A DNA stretch of 64,000 nt from Pseudomonadota bacterium (lineage in GTDB: Bacteria > Pseudomonadota > Alphaproteobacteria > Rhizobiales > Devosiaceae), in NCBI GenBank assembly GCA_023388175.1, contig JAEWGT010000011.1, positions 1-64,000 on the forward strand, given 5' to 3'. Shown here in pieces: positions 51,439 through 59,550 of this stretch (position 1 is its first letter; each line of letters opens with the position of its first letter). Both the position numbers and the translations under genes were made by a program. The notes under the pieces are model-generated. The model made no database searches. It was given only the letters and a program-made list of their open reading frames with translations, and was not told where the DNA came from.

Positions 51439-53427
51439 TCAGCGGGCGAGTCGCAGGGCCGAGAGGTCGTTGGCAATGGCCTCGAATGTCGCCTTCAGCT
51501 CACTCGACTGTGTGGGAAATCGTGCGCGGTCGGGGGTCGATGCGCAATTGGTCAGCATGGTCTGCACGACCTGGGTCGTGCTCTGGGTCACTTTGTCGGT
51601 GGCCAGCCCAATCGTATAGACCGTGATGCCGGCATTCTTCGCATTGGCGCAGGTCTGCGCGGTGCGCTCGTTCATGGCCGTGACCAGATGCGCATTGCTG
51701 ACGCCTGCCGCGCCGGTATTGCTGGAATAGCCCGGATTGCCCAGCCGTTCCACTGAACCGCCGCTGGTCGAGGCGGCCTTGTTGTTCATCGAATTATAGG
51801 GGAAGCCATAGGCTGAGAAATAGGATGACCCGTTCATGCCGGAGTCACGATAGGCGGTGTTTTCGCCATCGGTCATGATGATCATGACCTTGCTGATCGC
51901 CTCGCCATAATCCCCGCCTTCCGTAAACGGCTCGCCCGGCGACAGCACGCGGAAGCCCCAGGCGGCACCTTCGTGAATATTGGTGCCGCCCTCGGCCTGC
52001 ATGGCATTGATCGTGCTGATCACAGCATTGGGGTTATTGGTCAGCGGCAGGATGGCGGTGCGGGTGCATTGGGCATTGGGGCCAAGGCTGAAGCTCGAAT
52101 TGGAGACCCCTGCGTAATATTTACAGACACGCTCCTGCAATTCCCGGTTGGAGAGGCCGGTCGGAACAAAGCTGGTGCAATAGCCTTCGCGGCGCTGGCG
52201 CGTATTGGTCTCGTCGATCCAGTTCGTCGTGTAGGTCGTGCTACGGCAGGAGCAGCTTGGCGGCAAATTGCCATAAAAGGCGTTGGGGTAGAGCGCGTTG
52301 CTGACGAAATTGATCGGCGAGTCAGACGCCGGCGTGCTGGAGCGCACTGAGGCCGAGCCCCAACTGGAATTTGTATTACGGCGTGTACGCTCTTCAACGA
52401 TATTGCAGCGCGTATTGCCTTGTGCGGGCCGGTCGCAGACGGCCGGGCTGTCGGCCACGAAATTATTGGTACCGCCATTCACCGTGTCCGGCGAGAAGAG
52501 CGGCACGAAGAGTGTGTCGCCGCCTGTGGGCGGTGTATCGTCGGTGTCGAGATAGGCGGTGGACTGCGTGCCGGATCTCACATGGGGCCGCGCTTCGACA
52601 CAGCCACGCCAGGATTCGCCGGTTGCGGCGAACAGCGTCTGGCGGGTTGGGAAGCTATAGTTCGGCGACGTCATGCTGGTGACCAGCCGGTCTTCGTCGT
52701 CGTCATTGTCGAAATTGTCGAAATGGATGGAGGAGGTGCCAAAGCGGTCCATCCAGGCGGCATTGGCATTGTTGGCGCCGACATTGACATACATGGTGAA
52801 GGGCACGATGCCGACGCGGACATTGTCCATCAGCGCCGCGCCGGTCGCGGGAACGCAGCTATTGCTGTTGCCCGGCTGCGGCACCACCGCGTCATACATC
52901 AGGATATAGGTCGCGCATCTGGCAGCCTCGACGAGGCGTGTCATGCGGCTTTCGTCATTCATGGAGCCGGAATTGTCCAGCACCATCACCACTTCCAGCT
53001 CCAGCTTCTTGCGCGTCGCCTCTGCTTCCACCTGCGAGGCAAGACTGGTAACGCCGACCAGCGAGACGAATATGGTGGGCATCGAAATCCGCGCCCTGAA
53101 ATAAAGCGAACCATCCTCGATTGAGTGGCTCACCTGCTCGACCTGGGCAGTGACCCGATCGTCGCCGATGCGCTCGATCATGATCGCTTGTGCCAGTTGG
53201 CGCACATTTTCGTCGCTATAGCCCGGCTTGAAGATTTCCGGTTGCAGGGCCAATGCCGCCGCGTCCAGGGCCGTCTGAGCGCGTCCACGGGTCTGTTCCA
53301 GGGTCACATAGTCGACCACTGCGCCGCCCAGTGCGACCAGAACGATGGCCATGACGCCGAACAGTACGGCGAATACGCCGCTTTCGTCCCTGCCGAAGCG
53401 CGCGGCCAGCCGCAGAAATCCAGACAT
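51439..53427 (-). CDS. TadG-like protein with vWA domain
   Basis: This 662-aa protein begins with the TadE/TadG-type N-terminus: ARFGRDESGVFAVLFGVMAIVLVALGGAVVDY includes one hydrophobic helix and precedes a pseudopilin-like region. A von Willebrand A domain follows, with the MIDAS motif DNSGS (151-155) and IIMTDGENT. A long insertion rich in Ser, Thr and Asn with CSCRS and other cysteines lies between. TadG-like proteins belong to Flp/Tad pilus systems, but no other tad genes are near, so it may act alone in the envelope. Confidence 0.85.
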   Translation of the reverse strand: MSGFLRLAARFGRDESGVFAVLFGVMAIVLVALGGAVVDYVTLEQTRGRAQTALDAAALALQPEIFKPGYSDENVRQLAQAIMIERIGDDRVTAQVEQVSHSIEDGSLYFRARISMPTIFVSLVGVTSLASQVEAEATRKKLELEVVMVLDNSGSMNDESRMTRLVEAARCATYILMYDAVVPQPGNSNSCVPATGAALMDNVRVGIVPFTMYVNVGANNANAAWMDRFGTSSIHFDNFDNDDDEDRLVTSMTSPNYSFPTRQTLFAATGESWRGCVEARPHVRSGTQSTAYLDTDDTPPTGGDTLFVPLFSPDTVNGGTNNFVADSPAVCDRPAQGNTRCNIVEERTRRNTNSSWGSASVRSSTPASDSPINFVSNALYPNAFYGNLPPSCSCRSTTYTTNWIDETNTRQRREGYCTSFVPTGLSNRELQERVCKYYAGVSNSSFSLGPNAQCTRTAILPLTNNPNAVISTINAMQAEGGTNIHEGAAWGFRVLSPGEPFTEGGDYGEAISKVMIIMTDGENTAYRDSGMNGSSYFSAYGFPYNSMNNKAASTSGGSVERLGNPGYSSNTGAAGVSNAHLVTAMNERTAQTCANAKNAGITVYTIGLATDKVTQSTTQVVQTMLTNCASTPDRARFPTQSSELKATFEAIANDLSALRLAR

Positions 53428-53464
53428 TGCTCAGTCCCTGTCTTCAACCCGTTCCGGACTTTGT

Positions 53465-54100
53465 TTAGCGCACGACCACCCTGGTATTGAGCGAGACACG
53501 CCCATAGAGGTCGACCACGTCATCATTGGTCATGCGGATGCAGCCCGAGGAAACATTCTGGCCGATCGACCAGGGCTCGTTGGTGCCGTGAATGCGGTAG
53601 AGCGTGGACCCCAGATAGAGCGCGCGGGCGCCCAGCGGATTGGTCGGGCCGCCTTCCATATGGGTGGGCAGGCCCGGCTGGCGCTTGCGCATTTCGGGCG
53701 GGGGCGTCCAGCCCGGCCACTCTGCCTTGCGCGTCACCCTATGCGTGCCGCTCCATTCAAAGCCGCTGCGTGCCACCCCGATGCCGTAGCGCAGCGCCTT
53801 GCCGTTCCCCAACACGAGGTAGAGGAAATGTGCGCCGGTATCGACCACGATGGTGCCGGTGGATTCGCTGGTGGAAAAGGACACAACCTGCCGCAGATAG
53901 ATCGGCGACACGTAAGCATTGCCCTGCAAAGCCAGCGCATGCTGCGGCTTGTTGGTCGTAAGCGTAATGCCGGGCGGCGGCGCGAAACGCCAGCCGGGCC
54001 GGAACGTATCCGCCTGCGCGGGAAGGGATGCCAGCAGGGAAGAAATGGCCACCATGGCGGCGGCAGGATAGCGCAAGAGTCGAAAGAGCATGGACGGCAT
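53465..54100 (-). CDS. L,D-transpeptidase (YkuD family)
   Basis: This 211-aa periplasmic protein has a signal peptide (about 1-30, ending AQA). The YkuD catalytic motif HGTNEPWSIGQNVSSGCIRM has His171 and Cys187. It forms 3-3 crosslinks in peptidoglycan or attaches proteins to it. Two starts are possible (54100 or 54091), both giving a workable signal peptide. It is a single gene upstream of the TadG-like gene on the same strand. Confidence 0.93.
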   Translation of the reverse strand: MPSMLFRLLRYPAAAMVAISSLLASLPAQADTFRPGWRFAPPPGITLTTNKPQHALALQGNAYVSPIYLRQVVSFSTSESTGTIVVDTGAHFLYLVLGNGKALRYGIGVARSGFEWSGTHRVTRKAEWPGWTPPPEMRKRQPGLPTHMEGGPTNPLGARALYLGSTLYRIHGTNEPWSIGQNVSSGCIRMTNDDVVDLYGRVSLNTRVVVR

Positions 54101-54226
54101 CCCCGGAAAGCCTCGCCGCCATTTTGCCGCGCAAGCACCAATGAGAGGTCAAGCGGCGTGGTTAAAAGCGTCTCCACGGACGCGGTTAACACAGCATTGA
54201 CGTGGCTCACCGGATGCAGCGCGGGC

Positions 54227-54646
54227 CTATAGAAATACCGCGCTGTCATCCTGCGCGCCGGACGACAATATCCGACCCATGGCGGTGCCCAGTTGTTCGG
54301 TGCTGAAGGGTTTGACGAGGATTTCGTTGACGCCAAGGGAGCGGGCGCGATCGAGATTGTCCCGGCTCGGATAGCCGGTCATCAGAATGACCGGGACATT
54401 GCCCGGTGCGCTGAAACGCGGGTCGCGCAGCACCTGCATGATGCCGGCGCCATTGATGTCGGGCATGTACCAGTCCATCAGCATGAAGCCGAAAGGTTCA
54501 CCCATCAGGGCAAGAATCGCCTCTGCGCCGCTGGCCGCTTCCACCACCTCGCCGACGCCGAGTTTGCCGAGGCTGGCGGCGCAGATGGCGCGCGCATAGC
54601 TGTTGTCGTCCACGACCAGCGCACGCAATCGTCCTGGAATGATCAC
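54227..54646 (-). CDS. Single-domain response regulator (CheY-like)
   Basis: This 139-aa receiver domain has the acidic pair D13/D14 in VVDDNSYAR, phosphoacceptor D58 in LMDWYMPD, T90 in LMTGY and K112 in LVKPFS. There is no output domain. The start is GTG with GGAGG about 9 nt upstream. No kinase gene is adjacent; the degenerate kinase-like gene is 9 kb away. Target unknown. Confidence 0.92.
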   Translation of the reverse strand: MIIPGRLRALVVDDNSYARAICAASLGKLGVGEVVEAASGAEAILALMGEPFGFMLMDWYMPDINGAGIMQVLRDPRFSAPGNVPVILMTGYPSRDNLDRARSLGVNEILVKPFSTEQLGTAMGRILSSGAQDDSAVFL

Positions 54647-55147
54647 CCGGTCCCGCCTCCGCCCTCAACAATGCCTGCAATAAAAACGTCACCCCGCAGA
54701 GCGGCGTGGCAAATAACGCAAATACTGGCAGACGCCAGATGCTTAGGCACTGGCCGCGGACCCTGTCAATCGGGCTCGATACCGTCATCCGCCATCCTCG
54801 CGGCCCGATATGTTGCTCTCCTGCAACAAACGTCTTGGTGCTGCGGCAAGCTGCCACACCGGACCTTGCGGCTCACGAATGTGTGAGCTATCCAACCAGC
54901 GTTCGCAAAGCCAGCCGAGGGAGGCGTCATATGAAATTTGTACTGACCCACCGTTCGGGCCCCACCTGGAATCATCTCCGTCGCGCATAGCCCGACACCT
55001 TGATGAAACTTCGGCCTGTTCCTGGCCGGCGAATATCCAACCTTAAACCGTGAATTGCTGACACCGGCCGGTATTGCGTCCGGATTCCGCTTTTCTCACT
55101 CCGTCTTGAAACAGAAGGCCGGTGGCGTTTGCCTGCCGGAAAATCAA
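54647..55147. other. Gap of about 500 bp with one possible mini-ORF
   Basis: No conventional gene is apparent. The stretch holds small hairpins (GTTGC-N6-GCAAC near 54811) and the 19-codon ORF at 54931-54990. Nothing here resembles a T-box or known riboswitch. Confidence 0.5.
54931..54990 (+). CDS. Possible 19-aa mini-ORF with strong ribosome binding site
   Basis: GAGGGAGG lies 6-7 nt before an ATG that opens MKFVLTHRSGPTWNHLRRA and stop. The strong Shine-Dalgarno sequence is the main evidence. It could be a leader peptide for the downstream small gene or a true microprotein. It has only two non-adjacent His codons, so classical his attenuation is unlikely. Confidence 0.3.
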   Translation: MKFVLTHRSGPTWNHLRRA

Positions 55148-55408
55148 ATGTCTTCGAATGTCATCGAAGAGCGCAGCGTCATTCTGCGTCTCGAATTCTC
55201 CATTGCCGACGCTGTTCGCCATCGCGGCATTGCCAGCGTCGTGGGCGAGGCCCTGCGGGCCTGGTGGGCGCAGCGCCCGGCACATTATTCCGACGTGCCC
55301 GACTATCTGCGCGAGGATGTGGGGCTCGAACCTGCAAACGGCTCCAGCTATCTGGGCGTCAACGCGGATGCATTCCGCCTGCATCCTCCCAATTGGAGAC
55401 CCTATTGA
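55148..55408 (+). CDS. Small DUF1127-like protein
   Basis: This 86-aa protein from ATG 55148 has an amphipathic middle ending in AWWAQRPAHYSDVPDYLREDVGLEP. That resembles the W...L..L.DHLLRDIGL pattern of DUF1127/YjiS-like proteins. DUF1127 proteins are often stress-induced and some bind RNA; the match here is by eye only. A perfect GC hairpin 9 bp after the stop supports a separate gene. The ribosome binding site is weak. Confidence 0.55.
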   Translation: MSSNVIEERSVILRLEFSIADAVRHRGIASVVGEALRAWWAQRPAHYSDVPDYLREDVGLEPANGSSYLGVNADAFRLHPPNWRPY

Positions 55409-55416
55409 TAATCAAA

Positions 55417-55441
55417 GGCGGCCGGGCACCCCCCGGCCGCC
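55417..55441. terminator. GC hairpin after the DUF1127-like gene
   Basis: GGCGGCCGGG (55417-55426), a 5-nt loop and CCCGGCCGCC (55432-55441) form a perfect 10-bp stem. There is no T-run on the plus strand; on the minus strand TTTGATTAT follows. Confidence 0.5.
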
Positions 55442-55603
55442 GCCTCGCCCCAATGCTGTTGTCTCGCTTGGGCCAATCGTCTAGGAACGGCTCGACTTTC
55501 CACCGAAATGCCATCGGCAGCAGTGGTCTCCACTTTTGCCGTTCGTGAGCAAGTAAATTAAAAGGTTCTGGTCGATCCGGCTTCATGGAATCTGGATCAG
55601 ATC

Positions 55604-57115
55604 ATGGGTTCGCACATGTCCGAAAAGACCAAGCTCATCACGCCCCGCCTGCCGCGTGGCTTTGAAGACCGTACGCCCGGCGAAATCGCCGCCGTTGGGG
55701 CCATGATCGACAAGATCAGGCACGTTTATGAGCGCTATGGCTTCGATCCTGTCGAAACCCCGCTGTTTGAATATACCGAGACACTCGGCAAGTTCCTGCC
55801 CGATACCGACCGGCCCAATGCCGGCGTGTTTTCGCTGCAGGACGACGACGAGCAGTGGATGAGCCTGCGCTACGATCTCACCGCGCCGCTCGCCCGCTTC
55901 TTCGCCGAGAATTTTGAAACCCTGCCCAAGCCCTACCGCTCCTATCGGCAGGGCTATGTCTTCCGCAACGAAAAGCCCGGCCCGGGCCGCTTCCGCCAGT
56001 TCATGCAGTTCGATGCCGATACGGTCGGCGCCGCCGGCCCCGAAGCCGACGCCGAAATGTGCATGATGATGGCCGATGTCATGGATGCGCTGGGACTGGC
56101 CGGGCAGTATGTGGTGCGCGTCAACAATCGCAAGGTGCTCGATGGCGTGCTGGCAACAGCCGGCGTTACCAGCGACGAGCAGAAACTGACCGTGCTCCGC
56201 GCTATCGACAAGCTCGACAAGTTCGGCCCAGAAGGCGTCCGCCTGCTGCTCGGCGCCGGCCGCAAGGACGAAAGTGGCGACTTCACCAAGGGAGCCGGCC
56301 TCTCTGACGCGCAGATCGAGCCGATCCTGGCCTATGTCGATAGCGGCATCCCTGCCGATGGCGTCGAAAAGGGCAGCAATGAGCATGTCATTGCCACGAT
56401 AAACACACTGGCCGGTCTCATCGGCGGCTCCGAAACCGGGCTCGCCGGCGTGCAGGAGCTGGCCTCCATTTTCGGCCTTGTCAGCGCCGCAGGCTTCGGC
56501 GGCCGCGTCATCCTCGACCCCTCTGTCGTCCGCGGCCTCGAATATTACACCGGCCCGGTTTTCGAGATCGAACTGACCTTCAAGGTGCAGAACGAAAAGG
56601 GTCAGGACGTGGTGTTCGGCTCGGTCGGCGGCGGTGGCCGCTATGATGGCCTCGTTTCCCGCTTCCGCCGCGAACCGGTGCCCGCCACCGGCTTCTCCAT
56701 CGGCGTCTCGCGCCTCGCCAATGCGCTCAAGCTCACCGGCAATCTCGGCGCCACCGAACCCGCCGGCCCGGTCGTCGTGCTGGTCATGGACAAGGCCGAA
56801 ACCGCCCGCTACCATGCCATGGTCTCCGAATTGCGCAATGCCGGCATCCGCGCCGAAATGTTCCTCGGCAATACCAAGAATTTCGGCAAACAGGTCGCCT
56901 ATGCCGACAAGCGCAATTCGCCCATCGTCATCATCGAGGGGAGCCAGGAGCGCGAACAGGGCATCTTGCAGGTGAAAGACCTGATCGCCGGCAAAGAGGC
57001 GGCCCAGGCCATCACCGACAATGCCGAATGGAAAGCTGCGCGCCCTGGCCAGTTCGAGATCAAGCGCGAAGAACTGGTGAGCGCGGTGCAAAAGCTGCTG
57101 AGCGAGCAGGGTTAG
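55604..57115 (+). CDS. hisS: Histidyl-tRNA synthetase
   Basis: This 503-aa class II synthetase has motif 1 region [14 protein letters not shown], motif 2 [15 protein letters not shown] (about 119-133) and histidine motif [26 protein letters not shown] and GFSIGVSRL form motif 3. An anticodon-binding domain fills the C-terminus. It charges tRNA-His. Motif 2 differs from the standard bacterial FRxERPQxGRYRQFHQ, consistent with the divergent alphaproteobacterial enzyme that reads A73 instead of G-1. The start may be 55604 or 55616; neither has a strong ribosome binding site. Confidence 0.95.
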   Translation: MGSHMSEKTKLITPRLPRGFEDRTPGEIAAVGAMIDKIRHVYERYGFDPVETPLFEYTETLGKFLPDTDRPNAGVFSLQDDDEQWMSLRYDLTAPLARFFAENFETLPKPYRSYRQGYVFRNEKPGPGRFRQFMQFDADTVGAAGPEADAEMCMMMADVMDALGLAGQYVVRVNNRKVLDGVLATAGVTSDEQKLTVLRAIDKLDKFGPEGVRLLLGAGRKDESGDFTKGAGLSDAQIEPILAYVDSGIPADGVEKGSNEHVIATINTLAGLIGGSETGLAGVQELASIFGLVSAAGFGGRVILDPSVVRGLEYYTGPVFEIELTFKVQNEKGQDVVFGSVGGGGRYDGLVSRFRREPVPATGFSIGVSRLANALKLTGNLGATEPAGPVVVLVMDKAETARYHAMVSELRNAGIRAEMFLGNTKNFGKQVAYADKRNSPIVIIEGSQEREQGILQVKDLIAGKEAAQAITDNAEWKAARPGQFEIKREELVSAVQKLLSEQG

Positions 57116-57142
57116 GTTCATGCACCGCAGCGTTCACAACCG

Positions 57143-57218
57143 CGATGTCACCCCGGCGAAGGCCGGGGCCCATCCTGAGATTTCAAGATGGATCCCGGCC
57201 TTCGCCGGGATGACATCG
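57143..57218. repeat. Family B intergenic mosaic repeat between hisS and hisZ
   Basis: CGATGTCA at 57143-57150 and TGACATCG at 57211-57218 frame CCCCGGCGAAGGCCGGGGCC and GGATCCCGGCCTTCGCCGGG. The whole 76 bp can fold as one long hairpin. It sits between two co-directional genes. Confidence 0.9.
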
Positions 57219-57241
57219 AGTTTGTCTAGGGCGGCGCTGCC

Positions 57242-58306
57242 ATGACCAACCCCGCATACCGCCGTGCCCAGCTTGAATCGCTTGTCGAGGCGCAGGGCTC
57301 ATGCCGCGCCACCCCGCCCCTGCTGCTGAAGGCCGATCCCTATTTCGACCTCGCCGGCGAGGAATTCGGCCGGCGCCTGTTGCTGACCACCGATGTCACC
57401 GGCGCCGAATATTGCCTGCGCCCCGATTTCACCCTGCCCATCGTTGCCGACTATATCGCTGCCGGCACGCGCGAGCCCGCGGCCTTCTCCTATCTCGGCC
57501 CCATTTTCCGTCAGCGCGAAACCGGTCCGGCCGAATTCGATCAGGCCGGCATCGAGCTTCTGGCCCAGCCCGATGGCGATATCGCGCTCGATCAGGTCCT
57601 GACCTTCGCCCGCGCCGCACTTTCACTCTATGGCATCGTCCCTCAGGTGCATCTGGGCGGTGTCGGGCTCTTCGAGGCGCTGCTTGCGCAAGCCGATATG
57701 CCCGACGCCTGGCGCCCCCGCATCCGTCATCGCTTCGGCCACCCCGAAGCCATGGACAGGCTGCTGACGCGGCTGGAACGCGCGCCCGACAGCAAGCGCA
57801 GCGAACAGCCCGCCCGCGATGATCTCGTCGAGGACGTGACCGCCCGCATGGTCTCGGCTGGCCTCAGCCTCTCCGATGGCCGCAGCCCCGCCGAAATCGC
57901 CGACCGCTTTCTTGAGCAGCAGGCGCTGGACGCTGCCCATGTGCCGCCCGAAACGCTGAAACTGCTGCGCGAATATCTCGCCATCAAGGGCGATGCCCTC
58001 AGCGCGCTGCGCCAGATCGAGGCACTGGGCGAAAGGCATCGCCTGTTCCTCGGTGTGCCTCTCCGCGCCATTCGCCGCCATCTCGAACGGCTGGGCGAGG
58101 CGCGGGTCAGCTTCGATGCCAGCTTCTCGCCGCGCCTCGATTACTACACCGGCATCGTCTTCGAGATGCGCGGGCAGGGCGGCACCATTCTGGTGTCCGG
58201 CGGCCAATATGACCGCCTGCTTGAACGCCTTGGCGCGACGGCTCCCATTGCTGCCTCCGGCTGCGCGCTGTGGGTGGACCGGCTTGAAGCGGAGTGGCCG
58301 AAATGA
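57242..58306 (+). CDS. hisZ: ATP phosphoribosyltransferase regulatory subunit
   Basis: This 354-aa HisRS-like protein keeps the catalytic-core fold (CLRPDFTLPIVADYIAAG, YLGPIFRQRETGPAEFDQAGIELL, RLDYYTGIVFEM) but has no anticodon-binding domain. It is the regulatory partner of short HisG, conferring activity and histidine feedback inhibition. Its TGA overlaps the hisG ATG (ATGA). Confidence 0.95.
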   Translation: MTNPAYRRAQLESLVEAQGSCRATPPLLLKADPYFDLAGEEFGRRLLLTTDVTGAEYCLRPDFTLPIVADYIAAGTREPAAFSYLGPIFRQRETGPAEFDQAGIELLAQPDGDIALDQVLTFARAALSLYGIVPQVHLGGVGLFEALLAQADMPDAWRPRIRHRFGHPEAMDRLLTRLERAPDSKRSEQPARDDLVEDVTARMVSAGLSLSDGRSPAEIADRFLEQQALDAAHVPPETLKLLREYLAIKGDALSALRQIEALGERHRLFLGVPLRAIRRHLERLGEARVSFDASFSPRLDYYTGIVFEMRGQGGTILVSGGQYDRLLERLGATAPIAASGCALWVDRLEAEWPK

Positions 58307-58995
58307 GCATTACCCTCGCCGTGCCCTCCAAGGGCCGCCTCGAAGAACTCACACGCGACTGGTTTGCACAGCGTGGCCTGACCATCACCCGCCCCGGCGG
58401 TGCGCGTTCGTATCTCGGCGCCATCGAGGGCGTTCCGGACGTCACCGTGCGCTTTTACCCGGCTTCTGAAATTGCCCGCGAACTCATTCGCGGCAACATT
58501 GATCTGGGCGTGACCGGGCGCGACCTGATTCACGAAACCAGCGAAGCGGGCCCCGCTTCGGTGGATTTTGCCCGCAATCTCGGCTTCGGCGGTGCCGACG
58601 TGGTTGTCGCCGTGCCCGATGCCTGGATCGATGTCACGCACATGCACGATTTGGCCGATGTGGCATCCGATTTCCGCTCCCGCCATGGCCGCTGGCTGCG
58701 CATCGCCACCAAATATATCACCATCACCCGCCAGTATTTCGCCCGCGCCGGCATTGCGGAATACCGGATCGTGGAAAGCCTGGGCGCGACGGAAGCCGCC
58801 CCGGCCTCGGGCGTTGCCGATATCGTGGTGGACATTACCTCCACCGGCTCGACCCTTGCCGCCAATGGCCTTCGGGTGCTTGAAGATGGTGTGATGCTGA
58901 AAAGCGAGGCCAATCTCATCATCTCGAAAACCGCAGGCTGGTCGCCGGATCAAAAGGCGACGCTGGAAACCCTTTTGGGCCACCTGCATGACTGA
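58303..58995 (+). CDS. hisG: ATP phosphoribosyltransferase, short form
   Basis: This 230-aa HisG has SITLAVPSKGRLEE, the GNIDLGVTGRDLI segment and the PRPP-binding DIVVDITSTGSTLAANGL. It catalyses ATP + PRPP to phosphoribosyl-ATP, the first step of histidine synthesis. The C-terminal regulatory domain of long HisG is absent, matching the upstream HisZ. A 58-codon ORF begins inside its last codons. Confidence 0.96.
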   Translation: MSITLAVPSKGRLEELTRDWFAQRGLTITRPGGARSYLGAIEGVPDVTVRFYPASEIARELIRGNIDLGVTGRDLIHETSEAGPASVDFARNLGFGGADVVVAVPDAWIDVTHMHDLADVASDFRSRHGRWLRIATKYITITRQYFARAGIAEYRIVESLGATEAAPASGVADIVVDITSTGSTLAANGLRVLEDGVMLKSEANLIISKTAGWSPDQKATLETLLGHLHD

Positions 58996-59164
58996 GCTGG
59001 AAATCGCCTTTGTGGGTTTGGTCATTCTGCTCGGGGCAGCGGGCATCGTCTATGCAGGTGTGAAAGGGCAGGGCGACAAGAAGGGGGCGATTGGCGATGC
59101 CGACGCACCGGGCGTCGATTCTGACCAATCCGGCGCTGGTGCATCTGATGGCGGCGCCGTTTAG
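58988..59164 (+). CDS. 58-aa single-pass membrane microprotein overlapping hisG
   Basis: ATG 58988 overlaps the end of hisG by 8 bp (ATGACTGA). It opens a 58-aa frame, MTELEIAFVGLVILLGAA followed by GIVYAGVKGQGDKKG, then a Gly/Asp/Ser-rich tail ending GGAV. It predicts one N-terminal membrane helix and an acidic cytoplasmic or periplasmic tail. Overlap with hisG implies coupled translation. Its stop overlaps the stop of the convergent GtrA gene. No family was recognised. Confidence 0.6.
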   Translation: MTELEIAFVGLVILLGAAGIVYAGVKGQGDKKGAIGDADAPGVDSDQSGAGASDGGAV

Positions 59165-59550
59165 CGCTTGCTGTTGAACACCAGCCGGTCGGCTGCGATC
59201 AGGTTCGTCGTCATCCCGCCGAGACTGCCACCGGCAACCGCCAGCGTCAGCCCGATTGCACTTTCACCTGCAATGGCCACCACGATCCCATAGACCAGCC
59301 AGTTGACCGCCGCCCCCGGCAGCATGGCCAGAAAATAGCGCAGGAATTCGCGGCTTTTGCCACGTGTAACCGCCTTGTCGGCAAAGGCGAAATTGCGATT
59401 GATCAGCCAGGTGGTCAGCACTGCGGCCGAGAAGGACAGCAGCCGCCCCGCCAATGGCCCCCATGCGGGCGCCGCCAGCAACAAGACCCCGGTATCGACC
59501 GCAAAGCCGATGGCGCCAGCAATGGCGAAAGGGAGGACGCGCCTTTTCAT
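59161..59550 (-). CDS. GtrA-like family membrane protein
   Basis: This 129-aa protein has four membrane helices and the GtrA signature (FAIAGAIGFAVDTGVLL, WLINRNFAF, FLRYFLAMLPGAAVNWLVY). GtrA proteins are thought to flip polyprenyl-linked sugars across the membrane. ATG 59550 overlaps the stop of the upstream glycosyltransferase gene by 1 nt (TGATG), so the pair is a unit. Confidence 0.92.
   Translation of the reverse strand: MKRRVLPFAIAGAIGFAVDTGVLLLAAPAWGPLAGRLLSFSAAVLTTWLINRNFAFADKAVTRGKSREFLRYFLAMLPGAAVNWLVYGIVVAIAGESAIGLTLAVAGGSLGGMTTNLIAADRLVFNSKR

Noticed and set aside
54931..54990. Histidine attenuator peptide for hisS-hisZ-hisG
   Set aside because: The 19-codon ORF has only two separated His codons, and no terminator/antiterminator pair lies between it and hisS.
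55604..55618. HisS N-terminus reads MGSHM, identical to a cloning-tag remnant
   Set aside because: The surrounding sequence is normal genomic DNA with an upstream repeat-free leader; the match is five residues and most likely coincidence. The true start may be the second Met.
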